Assembly (NCBI GenBank): GCA_028876495.1 | Contig: JAGWRO010000063.1 | Span: forward strand, 1 to 38,589 | Origin: Bacteroidota bacterium | Lineage (GTDB): Bacteria > Bacteroidota > Bacteroidia > Chitinophagales > Chitinophagaceae | Reading direction: 5' to 3' | Length of the DNA: 38,589 bases | In this document: piece after piece, positions 1-7,425 of the stretch | Numbering within the stretch: the first letter of the stretch is position 1 | Layout of the letters: each line of letters opens with the position of its first letter | The notes under the pieces: generated by a model | What the model was told of the DNA's origin: nothing | Databases searched by the model: none | What the model saw: only the letters and a program-made list of their open reading frames with translations | Made by a program: the position numbers and the translations under genes

Positions 1-121
1 GTACAAAACCATCATTATAATCAGTATGTTCCCCTATGATATTGATGCGGCCAGGTGAGCGCACGATCATTGGATTACCTTCGAATAATTCTGAATACTT
101 TTTGGCTACTTTTTCCTTCAT
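1..121 (-). CDS. galK: Galactokinase, N-terminal part (runs off the window)
   Basis: Reading the minus strand from the ATG at 121 gives about 40 residues that include the motif [20 protein letters not shown]. This is the galactokinase signature of the GHMP kinase superfamily, in which GEHTDY contacts the sugar. The enzyme phosphorylates galactose to galactose-1-phosphate in the cytoplasm (Leloir pathway). Only the first 40 codons are present; the rest lies beyond base 1. The gene is transcribed away from the polysaccharide locus, on the same strand as its left arm but about 750 bases downstream of it, so it probably has its own promoter. Its position suggests that galactose is one product of the neighbouring locus, which is inference. 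The family call is secure despite the short length. Confidence 0.9.
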   Translation of the reverse strand, partial: MKEKVAKKYSELFEGNPMIVRSPGRINIIGEHTDYNDGFV

Positions 122-870
122 TCTTACTATAAGTTTTTAAACCTGATTAATACGTTATATCATAAATAATTGACTCTTGAGTAAAACAGAAATAAATTTA
201 TTTATGAGGTCGGTAACTCAAATTATTTTGGATCGATATTCTTTTATCTTTCTATCATATTTTTCTACCAGATTATAGCCTTCTCCTGGATCTTATTCAA
301 CCAATCATATTTATTTTGAATTAGTGTATTTAAATGCTTGGTTTTATAATTCTTTTAATAAAATAATTTAATATAAAATCTAATGTACCTAAAGGCTTTC
401 TTATAAGAGCCGATTTAAAGTTTTAGTTATATGATTTTAAGAACGGGTTATAAATATTAGGTTTTTGAGTCCATTTAATATATTAGTTCTTAAATTCAGT
501 ACAATTTAAGAAATTAAAAAACTGAATACGAGCAAATAACATAGTATGAACAGAGAACCCCTCTAATTTGATATGTGATCCCAGCCTGATGCTTACAGAA
601 CATAACATTAGAATTAAATTTCAATTATTTGTTGGTTCACTACCTCTTTTAAACCAAATATTTGCAAATGATGTTTATAGATAAAAGTTTACATGCTGAA
701 GGGAAAAGAGCTTAATGCAATAAAAATATACAATTAATATTCAGACAATTTTATAACCGACAGGTTTTAAATAAAGTCCCATTTTAAGTGCTAATCCCTT
801 AATTGCTAAAACTATTTCAGTTTTGCTATATAGACAAAGAACTTTACCTTGATGAAGTAATAATTTAATT
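122..870. other. AT-rich intergenic region without a recognisable gene
   Basis: About 750 bases between the galactokinase start and the end of the GH128-like gene. It is very AT-rich with many stops in all frames. Short open frames exist, for example around 579-690, but none resembles a known protein. It must contain the galactokinase promoter and the 3' end of the left operon transcript. The imperfect hairpin near 803-825 (GCTAAAACT paired with AGTTTTGC) lacks a U-tract on the minus strand, so I do not call it a terminator. Confidence 0.6.
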
Positions 871-2073
871 TCAATTTAAAGTGGTGTCATTAGAAACTAT
901 ATTACCTGAAAAGGATTTTGTAGATACCAAACTTTTCCAATACGCCCCCACATCAGTAAGACTGAAATCGGGATTGACCTCCGGAACAGTATCTGGAAAG
1001 AAGTAAGAATACCTTTCTATATATGGTGTAGAATTCATCCATTCTGTGGACAATTTCATAAAATACTCATGAACCACCTTTGATGTTCGATTAATGTTAG
1101 CATTATATTCTGTAACCCAAATAGGTTGGTCCGGATATGCGTGATGAACATTTTGAACATAAGTAACAAACCTGTTGAAAATATTTTTAGCGGTTATTGA
1201 ATCAGTAGGTCCATTGTTGGTTTGATTTCCCCAATCATACCAGTGAATTGGAATAAAATCTATCCTTACTTTTTGTAACTGGGCATTAGCCATAAAATTG
1301 GTTAACCATTTCCCATTACCAAAAACCTGGTTTTGTGTAGTGGCAGGTGCGCCCAGTCTCAAGCCCGTTTTTTCCATAATCTTATAACGTTGTATAGCAG
1401 TGTCAATATTTGGAATATTGGATTGACCTGTATTATCAGGTTCATTAAAAGACAATAAATGATCTATATCTTGTCTCTCAATAAGGTATCTCACATTATC
1501 ATCTGTACAAGCGCCTTTTCCCCAGGTCATTGGAACAAATTGCTGACCCGTGAAAGAGGCTCTGTTTAAACTCCAGCCATAAAACCATTGTGCACCTAAA
1601 GCCTGAACAGTGGTGTCATTTGTAGAAGCCGTCCCTTTCTTGTCAGGATTCTTAATTGCGATATAACGGATATAAGAAATATTATTGCGCAACCTTTGAG
1701 GTAAGTTGGCATTGATTGCGCTGTCGAGAGCTACATAACAAACAGACTCTCCTGTCCCGTCAAAGTTCGCTGCAAATACAGCCATATACCCTTTTGGGAG
1801 GCGGAATGAAACAATCTTATCTTCATAACTGGCAGGCAAAGGCTTTACAAGCGGCTCCTGTAAATTATATGAAGTATAAACGGTATCAGGGTTAAGCTGA
1901 ACCCACGGCGAACCAACTTTCTCTGTTTTAGAAATAGCGAGAAGATTTTCCAAATAATTTCCCGTCTGGTTATTATTATTATTATTCTGATTATTATTGG
2001 TTTGTTTTACCTCTTTTTTGCAGGCAATAAATGGAACGATTAACACCATTAAAAAAATTTTGAGATAGCGCAT
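871..2073 (-). CDS. GH128-like glycoside hydrolase lipoprotein (left copy)
   Basis: Probable surface or periplasmic endo-glycosidase with the Asl1-like 'glycosyl hydrolase catalytic core' (GH128, clan GH-A; characterised members cut beta-1,3-glucans). I chose the ATG at 2073 because AGGA lies 9 bases upstream and a lipoprotein signal with Cys18 (IAC) follows; the ATG at 2079 is an alternative. After a poly-Asn linker (residues about 26-35), residues about 40-145 form a module with two repeats ending DKIVSFRLPKGY and NNISYIRYI, reminiscent of a beta-gamma-crystallin fold. The catalytic barrel follows: FNEPD gives the acid/base Glu211, HWYDWGN lies at about 277, and VTEYNAN gives the nucleophile Glu322. 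It is the last gene of the left operon, 66 bases after the sulfatase. A close paralogue lies at 23241-24458. Substrate is unknown; the sulfatase-rich context argues against plain beta-1,3-glucan. Confidence 0.8.
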   Translation of the reverse strand: MRYLKIFLMVLIVPFIACKKEVKQTNNNQNNNNNNQTGNYLENLLAISKTEKVGSPWVQLNPDTVYTSYNLQEPLVKPLPASYEDKIVSFRLPKGYMAVFAANFDGTGESVCYVALDSAINANLPQRLRNNISYIRYIAIKNPDKKGTASTNDTTVQALGAQWFYGWSLNRASFTGQQFVPMTWGKGACTDDNVRYLIERQDIDHLLSFNEPDNTGQSNIPNIDTAIQRYKIMEKTGLRLGAPATTQNQVFGNGKWLTNFMANAQLQKVRIDFIPIHWYDWGNQTNNGPTDSITAKNIFNRFVTYVQNVHHAYPDQPIWVTEYNANINRTSKVVHEYFMKLSTEWMNSTPYIERYSYFFPDTVPEVNPDFSLTDVGAYWKSLVSTKSFSGNIVSNDTTLN

Positions 2074-2139
2074 TTTCATTTTTCCTGTTTTAAAATGTTT
2101 TGAATAATAATTTAATATTGACTGCTCCGTCATTTAAAA

Positions 2140-3660
2140 TTATTTTTTTATCAATTCATTTAATTCTTCTGATAATTCTTTTACCTCGCCAGGATTTTGA
2201 TCTGCCACATTACGAACCTCTCCGGGATCTTTCTCCAAATTGTATAACTGTGGTGTAACTTGTAAGCCTGTAGGAACATCTTTATTCTTCAACCAGTCGG
2301 GTGTTTTGGCTGTTACAGGAGCTATATATTTCCAATCTCCTGATCTTAATGATAAGGTAAACGCTTCTTCTATCATCTGCTTTCTTCCTTCTTTTGATTT
2401 CCCTAATAAAACCGAAAGGAGATCCTTGCTGTCCGGAGCAGCTTTACTATGATCTACCTGCTCACCCACCAATTGTGCAAGGGAAGCATAAATATCTACC
2501 TGGCTGATTAAAGCATTGCTCTCTCCGTGTTGAATTTTTCCGAGCCAATACGTAATTGTTGGTACCCTGGTTCCTCCTTCGTAAGCGCTATACTTACCTC
2601 CTTTATAAATCCCGGCGGGATGATGATCGCCTAAAAGCTGTACTGCTTTATCAGCATAACCATCGTCTAATACCGGGCCATTGTCGCTACTGAAAATGAC
2701 TAATGTATTATCTTCCAAACCTAATTTCTTCAGCGTCTTCATTACTTCCCCAGTCATCCAGTCCATTTGCACAATATCATCTCCCCTTGGGCCCATTTTG
2801 GTAGCACCTACAAATTTTGCATTTGGAGCCCTGGGTACGTGAATGCTCGGTAAGCTGTAATAAAGAAAGAAGGGGCCGTCTTTATGTTGCGTAATAAATT
2901 CAGTAACTTTATCATTTAATACTGTGGCAAAATCTTCATCCTTCCAATAAGCCTGATGTCCTCCTTTCATAAATCCTATCCGGCTGATTCCATTTATAAT
3001 GGTTCCGCTATGCTGGCTATCTGCCTGCATTTTTAGCATTTCCGGGTGCTCCAGCCCAATAGGGTCATTTCCAACTCTTTGATTATAATTTATGGTAATT
3101 GGATCGTTTTTATCCAGGTTAACCACTTTATGATTTTCTACATAAACAGTAGGCACCCTGTCTGGTGTTGCAGGAATTAAAAAACTATAATCAAAGCCTA
3201 TTTCCAGCGGACCAGGTTTTATTTCAGCATTCCAATCTGGTTTACCATCTCCCAAACCTAAATGCCATTTCCCTATCACTCCAGTGGCATAGCCTGCTTT
3301 TTTTAGCATTGAAGCCACAGTTCCCTTATTAGGGTCAATAATGAGTGGAGCATCTCCCGGAAGAATAGCTGCGTTATTTCTGAAAGCATAACTTCCTGTT
3401 AGCAGCGCATATCTTGAAGGCGTGCAGGTAGAAGCTGAGCAGTGGGCATCAGTAAACTTCAAACCGTCTTTGGCTAATGCATCCACATTAGGGGTTTGCA
3501 CTGCAGTAGCTCCATAGCAACTGACATCTCCATACCCAAGATCGTCCACGTAAATAATCAAAATATTCGGTTTTTTTGCCACCACCGATTTCCGCCGATT
3601 TTGGTTACAGGAACAAATCAAAAAAAATATTGGAAAAGCTAAAAGATGTATCCGTTTCAT
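2140..3660 (-). CDS. Type I sulfatase, lipoprotein (left copy)
   Basis: Formylglycine-dependent sulfatase of the alkaline-phosphatase superfamily (family S1), removing sulfate esters from glycans. Lipoprotein signal with Cys18 (ICSC), then PNILIIYVDDLGYGD at 31-45 supplying metal-binding Asp39-Asp40. The maturation motif CTPSR at 79-83 is intact, so Cys79 should be converted to formylglycine. GKWHLG and the second metal site SSDNGP are also present. Its 506 residues are normal for the family. It is closely related along its whole length to the sulfatase at 19955-21478, sharing features such as SFxIPATPDRVPxVYVENH and MKGGHQAYWKD. It lies downstream of the dead sulfatase fragment and 66 bases upstream of the GH128-like gene. 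No maturase gene is in the window. The S1 subfamily and the regiospecificity cannot be told by eye. Confidence 0.93.
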   Translation of the reverse strand: MKRIHLLAFPIFFLICSCNQNRRKSVVAKKPNILIIYVDDLGYGDVSCYGATAVQTPNVDALAKDGLKFTDAHCSASTCTPSRYALLTGSYAFRNNAAILPGDAPLIIDPNKGTVASMLKKAGYATGVIGKWHLGLGDGKPDWNAEIKPGPLEIGFDYSFLIPATPDRVPTVYVENHKVVNLDKNDPITINYNQRVGNDPIGLEHPEMLKMQADSQHSGTIINGISRIGFMKGGHQAYWKDEDFATVLNDKVTEFITQHKDGPFFLYYSLPSIHVPRAPNAKFVGATKMGPRGDDIVQMDWMTGEVMKTLKKLGLEDNTLVIFSSDNGPVLDDGYADKAVQLLGDHHPAGIYKGGKYSAYEGGTRVPTITYWLGKIQHGESNALISQVDIYASLAQLVGEQVDHSKAAPDSKDLLSVLLGKSKEGRKQMIEEAFTLSLRSGDWKYIAPVTAKTPDWLKNKDVPTGLQVTPQLYNLEKDPGEVRNVADQNPGEVKELSEELNELIKK

Positions 3661-3679
3661 ATTTTAAATTTTATTTGTA

Positions 3680-3697
3680 AGTCAAAGGTTCAATAGC
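3680..3697. repeat. 18-base direct repeat, copy 1; leftover tail of a beta-helix gene
   Basis: The 18 bases AGTCAAAGGTTCAATAGC occur here and again at 5734-5751 in the same orientation. At 5734-5751 they encode part of the C-terminus GAIEPLTDS of the beta-helix protein. Read on the minus strand here, GAIEPLTYK and a stop appear in frame, although no beta-helix gene precedes them. It looks like the last codons of a second or former beta-helix-type gene, fused to the sulfatase fragment. Confidence 0.7.
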
Positions 3698-3953
3698 GCC
3701 CCGACATGATTTGGGACCAGCCAGGTGAACATGTCGGCGCAACGTGGAAGTCGGTTAACCGCACGCTCTCCTCCAAGTTGGTCAATGTTCGGAGTGCGAG
3801 GTGCATCATTTTAGTGATTGTAATAACTGAAATCACTGTAGCTCAAATCATTCGGCATGATGATCACTACATTGGGACGCTGTACCTGGCCCCCGTGGCT
3901 AATGCCGCCGTGAATGCCAGCAACAAAGTCAAGTAGATCGATTGTTTCTTCAT
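3690..3953 (-). pseudogene. Decayed N-terminal fragment of a GC-rich sulfatase gene
   Basis: Starting at the ATG at 3953 the minus strand encodes a signal peptide (MKKQSIYLTLLLAFTAALAT). After a frameshift come RPNVVIIMPNDLSYSDFSYYN, a TAA stop, then PRTPNIDQL. After a second frameshift come ESVRLTDFHVAPTCSPGWSQ and IMSGRY, then TGA at 3690. This is the first 85-90 residues of a type I sulfatase. It has two frameshifts, one nonsense codon, Arg to Trp in the CxPxR maturation motif, Asp to Asn in the metal-binding DD pair, and no remaining 400 residues. The composition is far more GC-rich than the neighbours and matches GH29 just upstream, so the two probably arrived together. It differs from the three intact sulfatases and is not a copy of them. 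Confidence 0.85.
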
Positions 3954-3960
3954 GCTATTT

Positions 3961-3968
3961 TTCCTCCT
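3961..3968 (-). promoter_or_regulatory. Perfect Shine-Dalgarno sequence of the dead sulfatase
   Basis: The minus strand reads AGGAGGAA, with nine bases between AGGAGG and the ATG at 3953. Bacteroidota genes usually lack such strong sites, and the other genes here have at most weak purine runs. It supports the view that this segment came from a Shine-Dalgarno-using donor. Confidence 0.65.
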
Positions 3969-3995
3969 ATATGGTTCATTCTAATCAATGTTTAG

Positions 3996-5372
3996 TTAAT
4001 GGGATTGTTCTTTCGCCGATGGTGTCACCTTCGCCGCATTATCCGCAATCTGGACACAGACAACGGAAGCAATTTTGTCAGGTGCTACAGACGGCAGATC
4101 GAGCGTCACGGCAGCATCGGTCTGAGTGAACTTTAGTTCCTGGTGGTCGGCCAGCAGGTAGGCCTTGGTGACTTTGCTTTCAAGGCCGGGTAATTCAAAT
4201 TTCCCATCCTCCGGCCAGTTGAAAATTATGATGTAAAGTTTGCCCGGCTTGGTCGTGCAACGCCAATCATTGCCTGATGAAACCATAATTTCCTTGCCAT
4301 ACCCGCTCCTGCCCTTAACGTCCTTGCCAAACTCGACGCCAAACGCTGTAGGGCCGGCGCCATAAATCGCTTCGCCATTTTCTTTCATCCATCGGCCAAT
4401 GGCCGCCAGCCGTTCCACCTCCGGCGAGGGAATGATACCCTTCGAGGTCGGACCAATGTTCAGCAAATAATTGCCGCCCTTGCTCGCGATGTCGCAGAGA
4501 TTGCGAATCAGGATTTCAGTGGATTTCCAGTTCTCGTCATCGCGCTTGTAACCCCAGGTGTTGTTGATCGTCATGCAGGTTTCCCAATCTTGACCAGGGA
4601 AACCTTGCGGGGGGATTTTTTGTTCCGGCGTCTTGTAGTCGCCTTCGAATCCGCCGCCGAGGCGGTTGTTCATAATGATGCCGGGTTTGAGGGCCTCGAC
4701 GGCATCGTAAAGTTTTTTAGCACGTTCGGGATTCATGTCCAGTGGAGTGTCCCACCAGAGCACGGCAGGGACATCCGAACCGTAATTCGTCAGCAGTTCC
4801 TTCACCTGCGGCACAGCAATTTTGTCAATGTAATCATCCATATCGTGCTGTTGCGTCGAATCCCATTTACCACCGGCGGCCGCGCCGCCGTTGTTCCAGT
4901 CCTGGGCCTGCGAATAATAGAAACCCAGCTTGATGCCGTATTTCCGGCAAGCCAATGCGAGTTCCTGCAAAGGGTCATGGTGCCACGGGGTCGCATCGTA
5001 AATGTTCCATTTGCTGACCTTGGTAGGCCACATGGCAAATCCGTCATGATGCTTGGCGGTAATTACAATGTATTTCATCCCCGCATCCCTGGCGATCTTT
5101 ACCCATTGGTCGGCATTGAAATCTGTCGGGTCAAATTTCTTGGCGAACTGCTGGTATTCGGCCATGGGAATCTTGCCTCGGTTCATGATCCATTCGCCGA
5201 TGCCTTTGACCGGCTGGCCGTGGTAATATCCGGCAGGCACTGAATAGACGCCCCAGTGGATGAACATTCCAAACTTCGCTTCGCGCCACCATTCCATCTT
5301 GTCTGGTTTACCTTGCGAAAAGAGATTGAACAAAAGAAAAAAAGAGATAATTGTTAATACAATTCGTTTCAT
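3996..5372 (-). CDS. GH29 alpha-L-fucosidase, horizontally acquired
   Basis: Secreted exo-alpha-L-fucosidase. After a signal peptide (residues 1-19, cleavage near LFSQ) the GH29 barrel begins with WWREAKFGMFIHWGVYS at 28-44. TAKHHDGFAMW lies at 105-115, and the conserved LWWD places the nucleophile at Asp208. NNTWGYKRDDENWKS and GGNYLLNIGPTSKG are typical family blocks. At 458 residues it has barrel plus a short C-terminal beta domain. The mature part is strikingly GC-rich (hand counts of three separate 60-base lines gave about 48, 57 and 63%), while flanking lines give about 20-33%. The first 60 or so bases, encoding the signal peptide, are AT-rich like the host. It begins 11 bases after the GH95 remnant and is followed by the dead sulfatase. 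It looks intact and functional. Fucosidase is the family's usual activity, though some relatives act on other L-sugars. Confidence 0.93.
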   Translation of the reverse strand: MKRIVLTIISFFLLFNLFSQGKPDKMEWWREAKFGMFIHWGVYSVPAGYYHGQPVKGIGEWIMNRGKIPMAEYQQFAKKFDPTDFNADQWVKIARDAGMKYIVITAKHHDGFAMWPTKVSKWNIYDATPWHHDPLQELALACRKYGIKLGFYYSQAQDWNNGGAAAGGKWDSTQQHDMDDYIDKIAVPQVKELLTNYGSDVPAVLWWDTPLDMNPERAKKLYDAVEALKPGIIMNNRLGGGFEGDYKTPEQKIPPQGFPGQDWETCMTINNTWGYKRDDENWKSTEILIRNLCDIASKGGNYLLNIGPTSKGIIPSPEVERLAAIGRWMKENGEAIYGAGPTAFGVEFGKDVKGRSGYGKEIMVSSGNDWRCTTKPGKLYIIIFNWPEDGKFELPGLESKVTKAYLLADHQELKFTQTDAAVTLDLPSVAPDKIASVVCVQIADNAAKVTPSAKEQSH

Positions 5373-5383
5373 CTGTAAATAAT

Positions 5384-5704
5384 TTATAAACTTCTACTTA
5401 AAAATCTAATTCGAATTTTTGAACCGGTAATATTATAGCGATTTGGAAATATGGCCACCGTACCAAAGTTTGTAATGATTGAACAATATACATTTGGTTT
5501 CAATTGAGGCATAACCCATTGTCCAATAATTTCATTGCCTGAAGGCAAACCCTCCCACCAATTTGAAGCTGGTGTTATCATGGGCATGCCCCGATTGAAA
5601 GATGGGCTTTTAATATCTGCCATATCTGTGTTTTTAGAATTATTACAACTCAGCAAAATCAATAATATAGCTATCCTTGATAATAAAATTCGAATTTTCT
5701 TCAT
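5384..5704 (-). pseudogene. Truncated, frameshifted GH95-type alpha-L-fucosidase (N-terminal stub)
   Basis: The ATG at 5704 overlaps the beta-helix stop by four bases (ATGA), so this was a translationally coupled operon member. The open frame of 106 codons has a lipoprotein signal (LLILLSC) and the block PASNWWEGLPSGNEIIG, resembling the GH95 N-terminus (WxEALPxGNGxxGAM). Near 5505 the frame is lost. In the next frame the sequence continues SIETKCILFNHYKLWYGG, matching the GH95 block around 'LNEETLWSGG', and stops at 5433. GH95 enzymes are about 750-800 residues and their catalytic centre is C-terminal, so only a dead stub remains. The GH29 gene starts immediately after. The GH95 assignment rests on two short motifs in two frames and on composition; a different family with a similar N-terminal domain cannot be excluded. 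Confidence 0.65.
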
Positions 5705-7419
5705 AAGCCGGTTATAGTTGAATTAAGTGAGTCAGTCAAAGGTTCAATAGCTCCCAAACCCGGTTGAGTTGGAACAGGATGACCCAAAATATCTTCTTTC
5801 ATGTTTAGCCCATGCAGTAAACCAAAGTAATCTCCCTTTAGGTAAGGAATCTTTATGCCTTTATTTTTAACCAAATTTATTTTTAGAGGCGTGTAATCAC
5901 CAGGATTTAAACCGCCTGGATTTTTAAAATCCGGATCTCCATAAATTGGTTTGCTATCTTTTATTTTCATTCCCCGGGGCCAGGAATCGGGTTTCAGAAA
6001 TAGATTATTCTCAAAAAAAACATTCCCCATTTCTTTATTTGATTTTGTATCGGGTTTATATTGATCTCCTAAAACCAATTGAGATGGATTAGCTAAGTAA
6101 AAGATATTATTAGCAATCAGCACGCCATTACTGGTGTTATCAAAAGCCATTTTTGAGTGAATGGTTTCGTCAGCATAAATGGTGTTATTATAGATGTAAG
6201 TATTCACCGGCCCCTTCCTCTCATTTTTACTTCCCTGGAAACCGCTTAGCCAAAGTGTTTTACCATCCTGAAAAGCTCCATCTACTCCTTTATTTCGATA
6301 TCCATCATTTATACTGATATTATACCTGTAGGTACAGTTGTAATTGTTACCTAATATTTCACAAAATCCGCCGGCATTATAGCCACTTAAATTATACTGA
6401 ATGACAATATTATCGCATCCAAAATCAATATGAGCTCCGTCAGAATCGCCAGGGCCATTGGCATGTAAAAATTTGTTTTTTTCTATCAACACGTCAGATG
6501 AGCCCCAGGTCCATAAGCCGCTTCCTCTTCCCCATTTCCTGCTATCATCGTTACTACCGGAATACTGTATATTATTATTCGCAACATAAACGAATTGTAC
6601 CCCAGACATTTGTATTCCCGGCCCCCCTGTTTTTAATACTTTATTATTCAGTATGTTCACCCGTTTAATATTTTTCCCGCTGCCAGTAAGTTTAATACCT
6701 GTATGACTCACATCTGTTATGCTGCAATTCTGAATGGTAATGTTTTCCATTACGTTTTCAGGATGATTATTGATGAGTTTTATTCCCCATCCATATTTTT
6801 GTGTTCCATTGGCACTTTTCACTTCTTCCTTGCCCCTTTTAAATCCTTTGTTTTCGAAGTAAACATCATTAATTGTTAAATGCTCAAGAAGGAAAGACTG
6901 CATTCGTTTTTTCTTATCTGAAAGAAGGAGCACTGCACATCTTTGATAAAAATCCTGTTGACCTTGCGTATATCCATCTCCCGTTAAATGAATATTGCTG
7001 ATTTTGATAAAACTGCAATCCTTCAATAAAATCCCGGTTTGCAGGTTTTTAAAATCTATAACAGCAGGAGCATCTTCTACTCCATCCCAGCTTGTTGATT
7101 GAACTTCGATGTAATGATCGTTGTTCCCTTCCTGGTTGACCAGTTTTAAACTACCGGGGTAAACCTGGCCGTTAGCCAGCATTATTTTATCCCCCGGCAT
7201 GAGATGTATCTTTTCAATTTGCTGCAGCGTCTTAAAGGGATGCTCTTTTGATGTACCAGGGTTATGATCATTTCCTAATTGAGGGTGAACAAAATAGGTT
7301 TTAGATAAAGTATCTGACTTTAGATTAGACACGTCATTGGCTGAATAGGAATAGGACTCAGCAAAGCTACATTCCAGAAGTATTAGAAGAGATATTGCTA
7401 AGAAGATCAGCTTTTTCAT
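5701..7419 (-). CDS. Secreted right-handed parallel beta-helix protein (pectate-lyase-like fold)
   Basis: Residues 1-20 form a signal peptide (cleavage near SFA-ES). YFVHPQLGNDHNPGTSKEHP followed by FKTLQQ is the usual opening of DUF1565/pectate-lyase-superfamily beta-helix proteins. The body holds successive helix turns with Asn-rich ladders (FIKISNIHLTGDGY, NVMENITIQNCSITDVSHTG, IKRVNILNNKVLKTGGPGIQ, VLIEKNKFLHANGPGDSDG). The 572 residues end with LGAIEPL, a terminal strand common in these proteins. The fold is used by polysaccharide lyases and by several glycoside hydrolase families, so it probably cuts or binds the target glycan; I cannot assign a family or catalytic residues. It lies 6 bases downstream of the SGNH gene and overlaps the GH95 stub by four bases. 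The cell location is probably periplasm or outside. Confidence 0.75.
   Translation of the reverse strand: MKKLIFLAISLLILLECSFAESYSYSANDVSNLKSDTLSKTYFVHPQLGNDHNPGTSKEHPFKTLQQIEKIHLMPGDKIMLANGQVYPGSLKLVNQEGNNDHYIEVQSTSWDGVEDAPAVIDFKNLQTGILLKDCSFIKISNIHLTGDGYTQGQQDFYQRCAVLLLSDKKKRMQSFLLEHLTINDVYFENKGFKRGKEEVKSANGTQKYGWGIKLINNHPENVMENITIQNCSITDVSHTGIKLTGSGKNIKRVNILNNKVLKTGGPGIQMSGVQFVYVANNNIQYSGSNDDSRKWGRGSGLWTWGSSDVLIEKNKFLHANGPGDSDGAHIDFGCDNIVIQYNLSGYNAGGFCEILGNNYNCTYRYNISINDGYRNKGVDGAFQDGKTLWLSGFQGSKNERKGPVNTYIYNNTIYADETIHSKMAFDNTSNGVLIANNIFYLANPSQLVLGDQYKPDTKSNKEMGNVFFENNLFLKPDSWPRGMKIKDSKPIYGDPDFKNPGGLNPGDYTPLKINLVKNKGIKIPYLKGDYFGLLHGLNMKEDILGHPVPTQPGLGAIEPLTDSLNSTITGL
5734..5751. repeat. 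18-base direct repeat, copy 2 (inside the beta-helix gene)
   Basis: Same 18 bases as 3680-3697, here within the intact 3' end of the beta-helix gene (codons for AIEPLT). The two copies lie 2054 bases apart and bracket exactly the GH95 stub, the GH29 gene and the dead sulfatase. Confidence 0.7.
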
Positions 7420-7425
7420 CTATCA

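Noticed and set aside
579-690. Short plus-strand frame of about 36 codons in the galK-GH128 gap
   Set aside because: No ribosome site, no similarity, AT-rich composition; chance frame.
1968-1999. Trinucleotide run encoding poly-Asn in the left GH128-like gene, considered as a phase-variable repeat
   Set aside because: Gain or loss of AAT units keeps the frame, so it would only change linker length; it is a normal flexible linker after a lipobox.
3706-4129. Plus-strand frames of about 70 codons in the junction region
   Set aside because: They run opposite the dead sulfatase and the GH29 3' end; the minus-strand reading explains the sequence.
4590-5243. A 217-codon open frame on the plus strand opposite the GH29 gene
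   Set aside because: It is a by-product of the GC-rich, stop-poor GH29 sequence; its peptide has no protein-like pattern, and GH29 on the other strand is certain.
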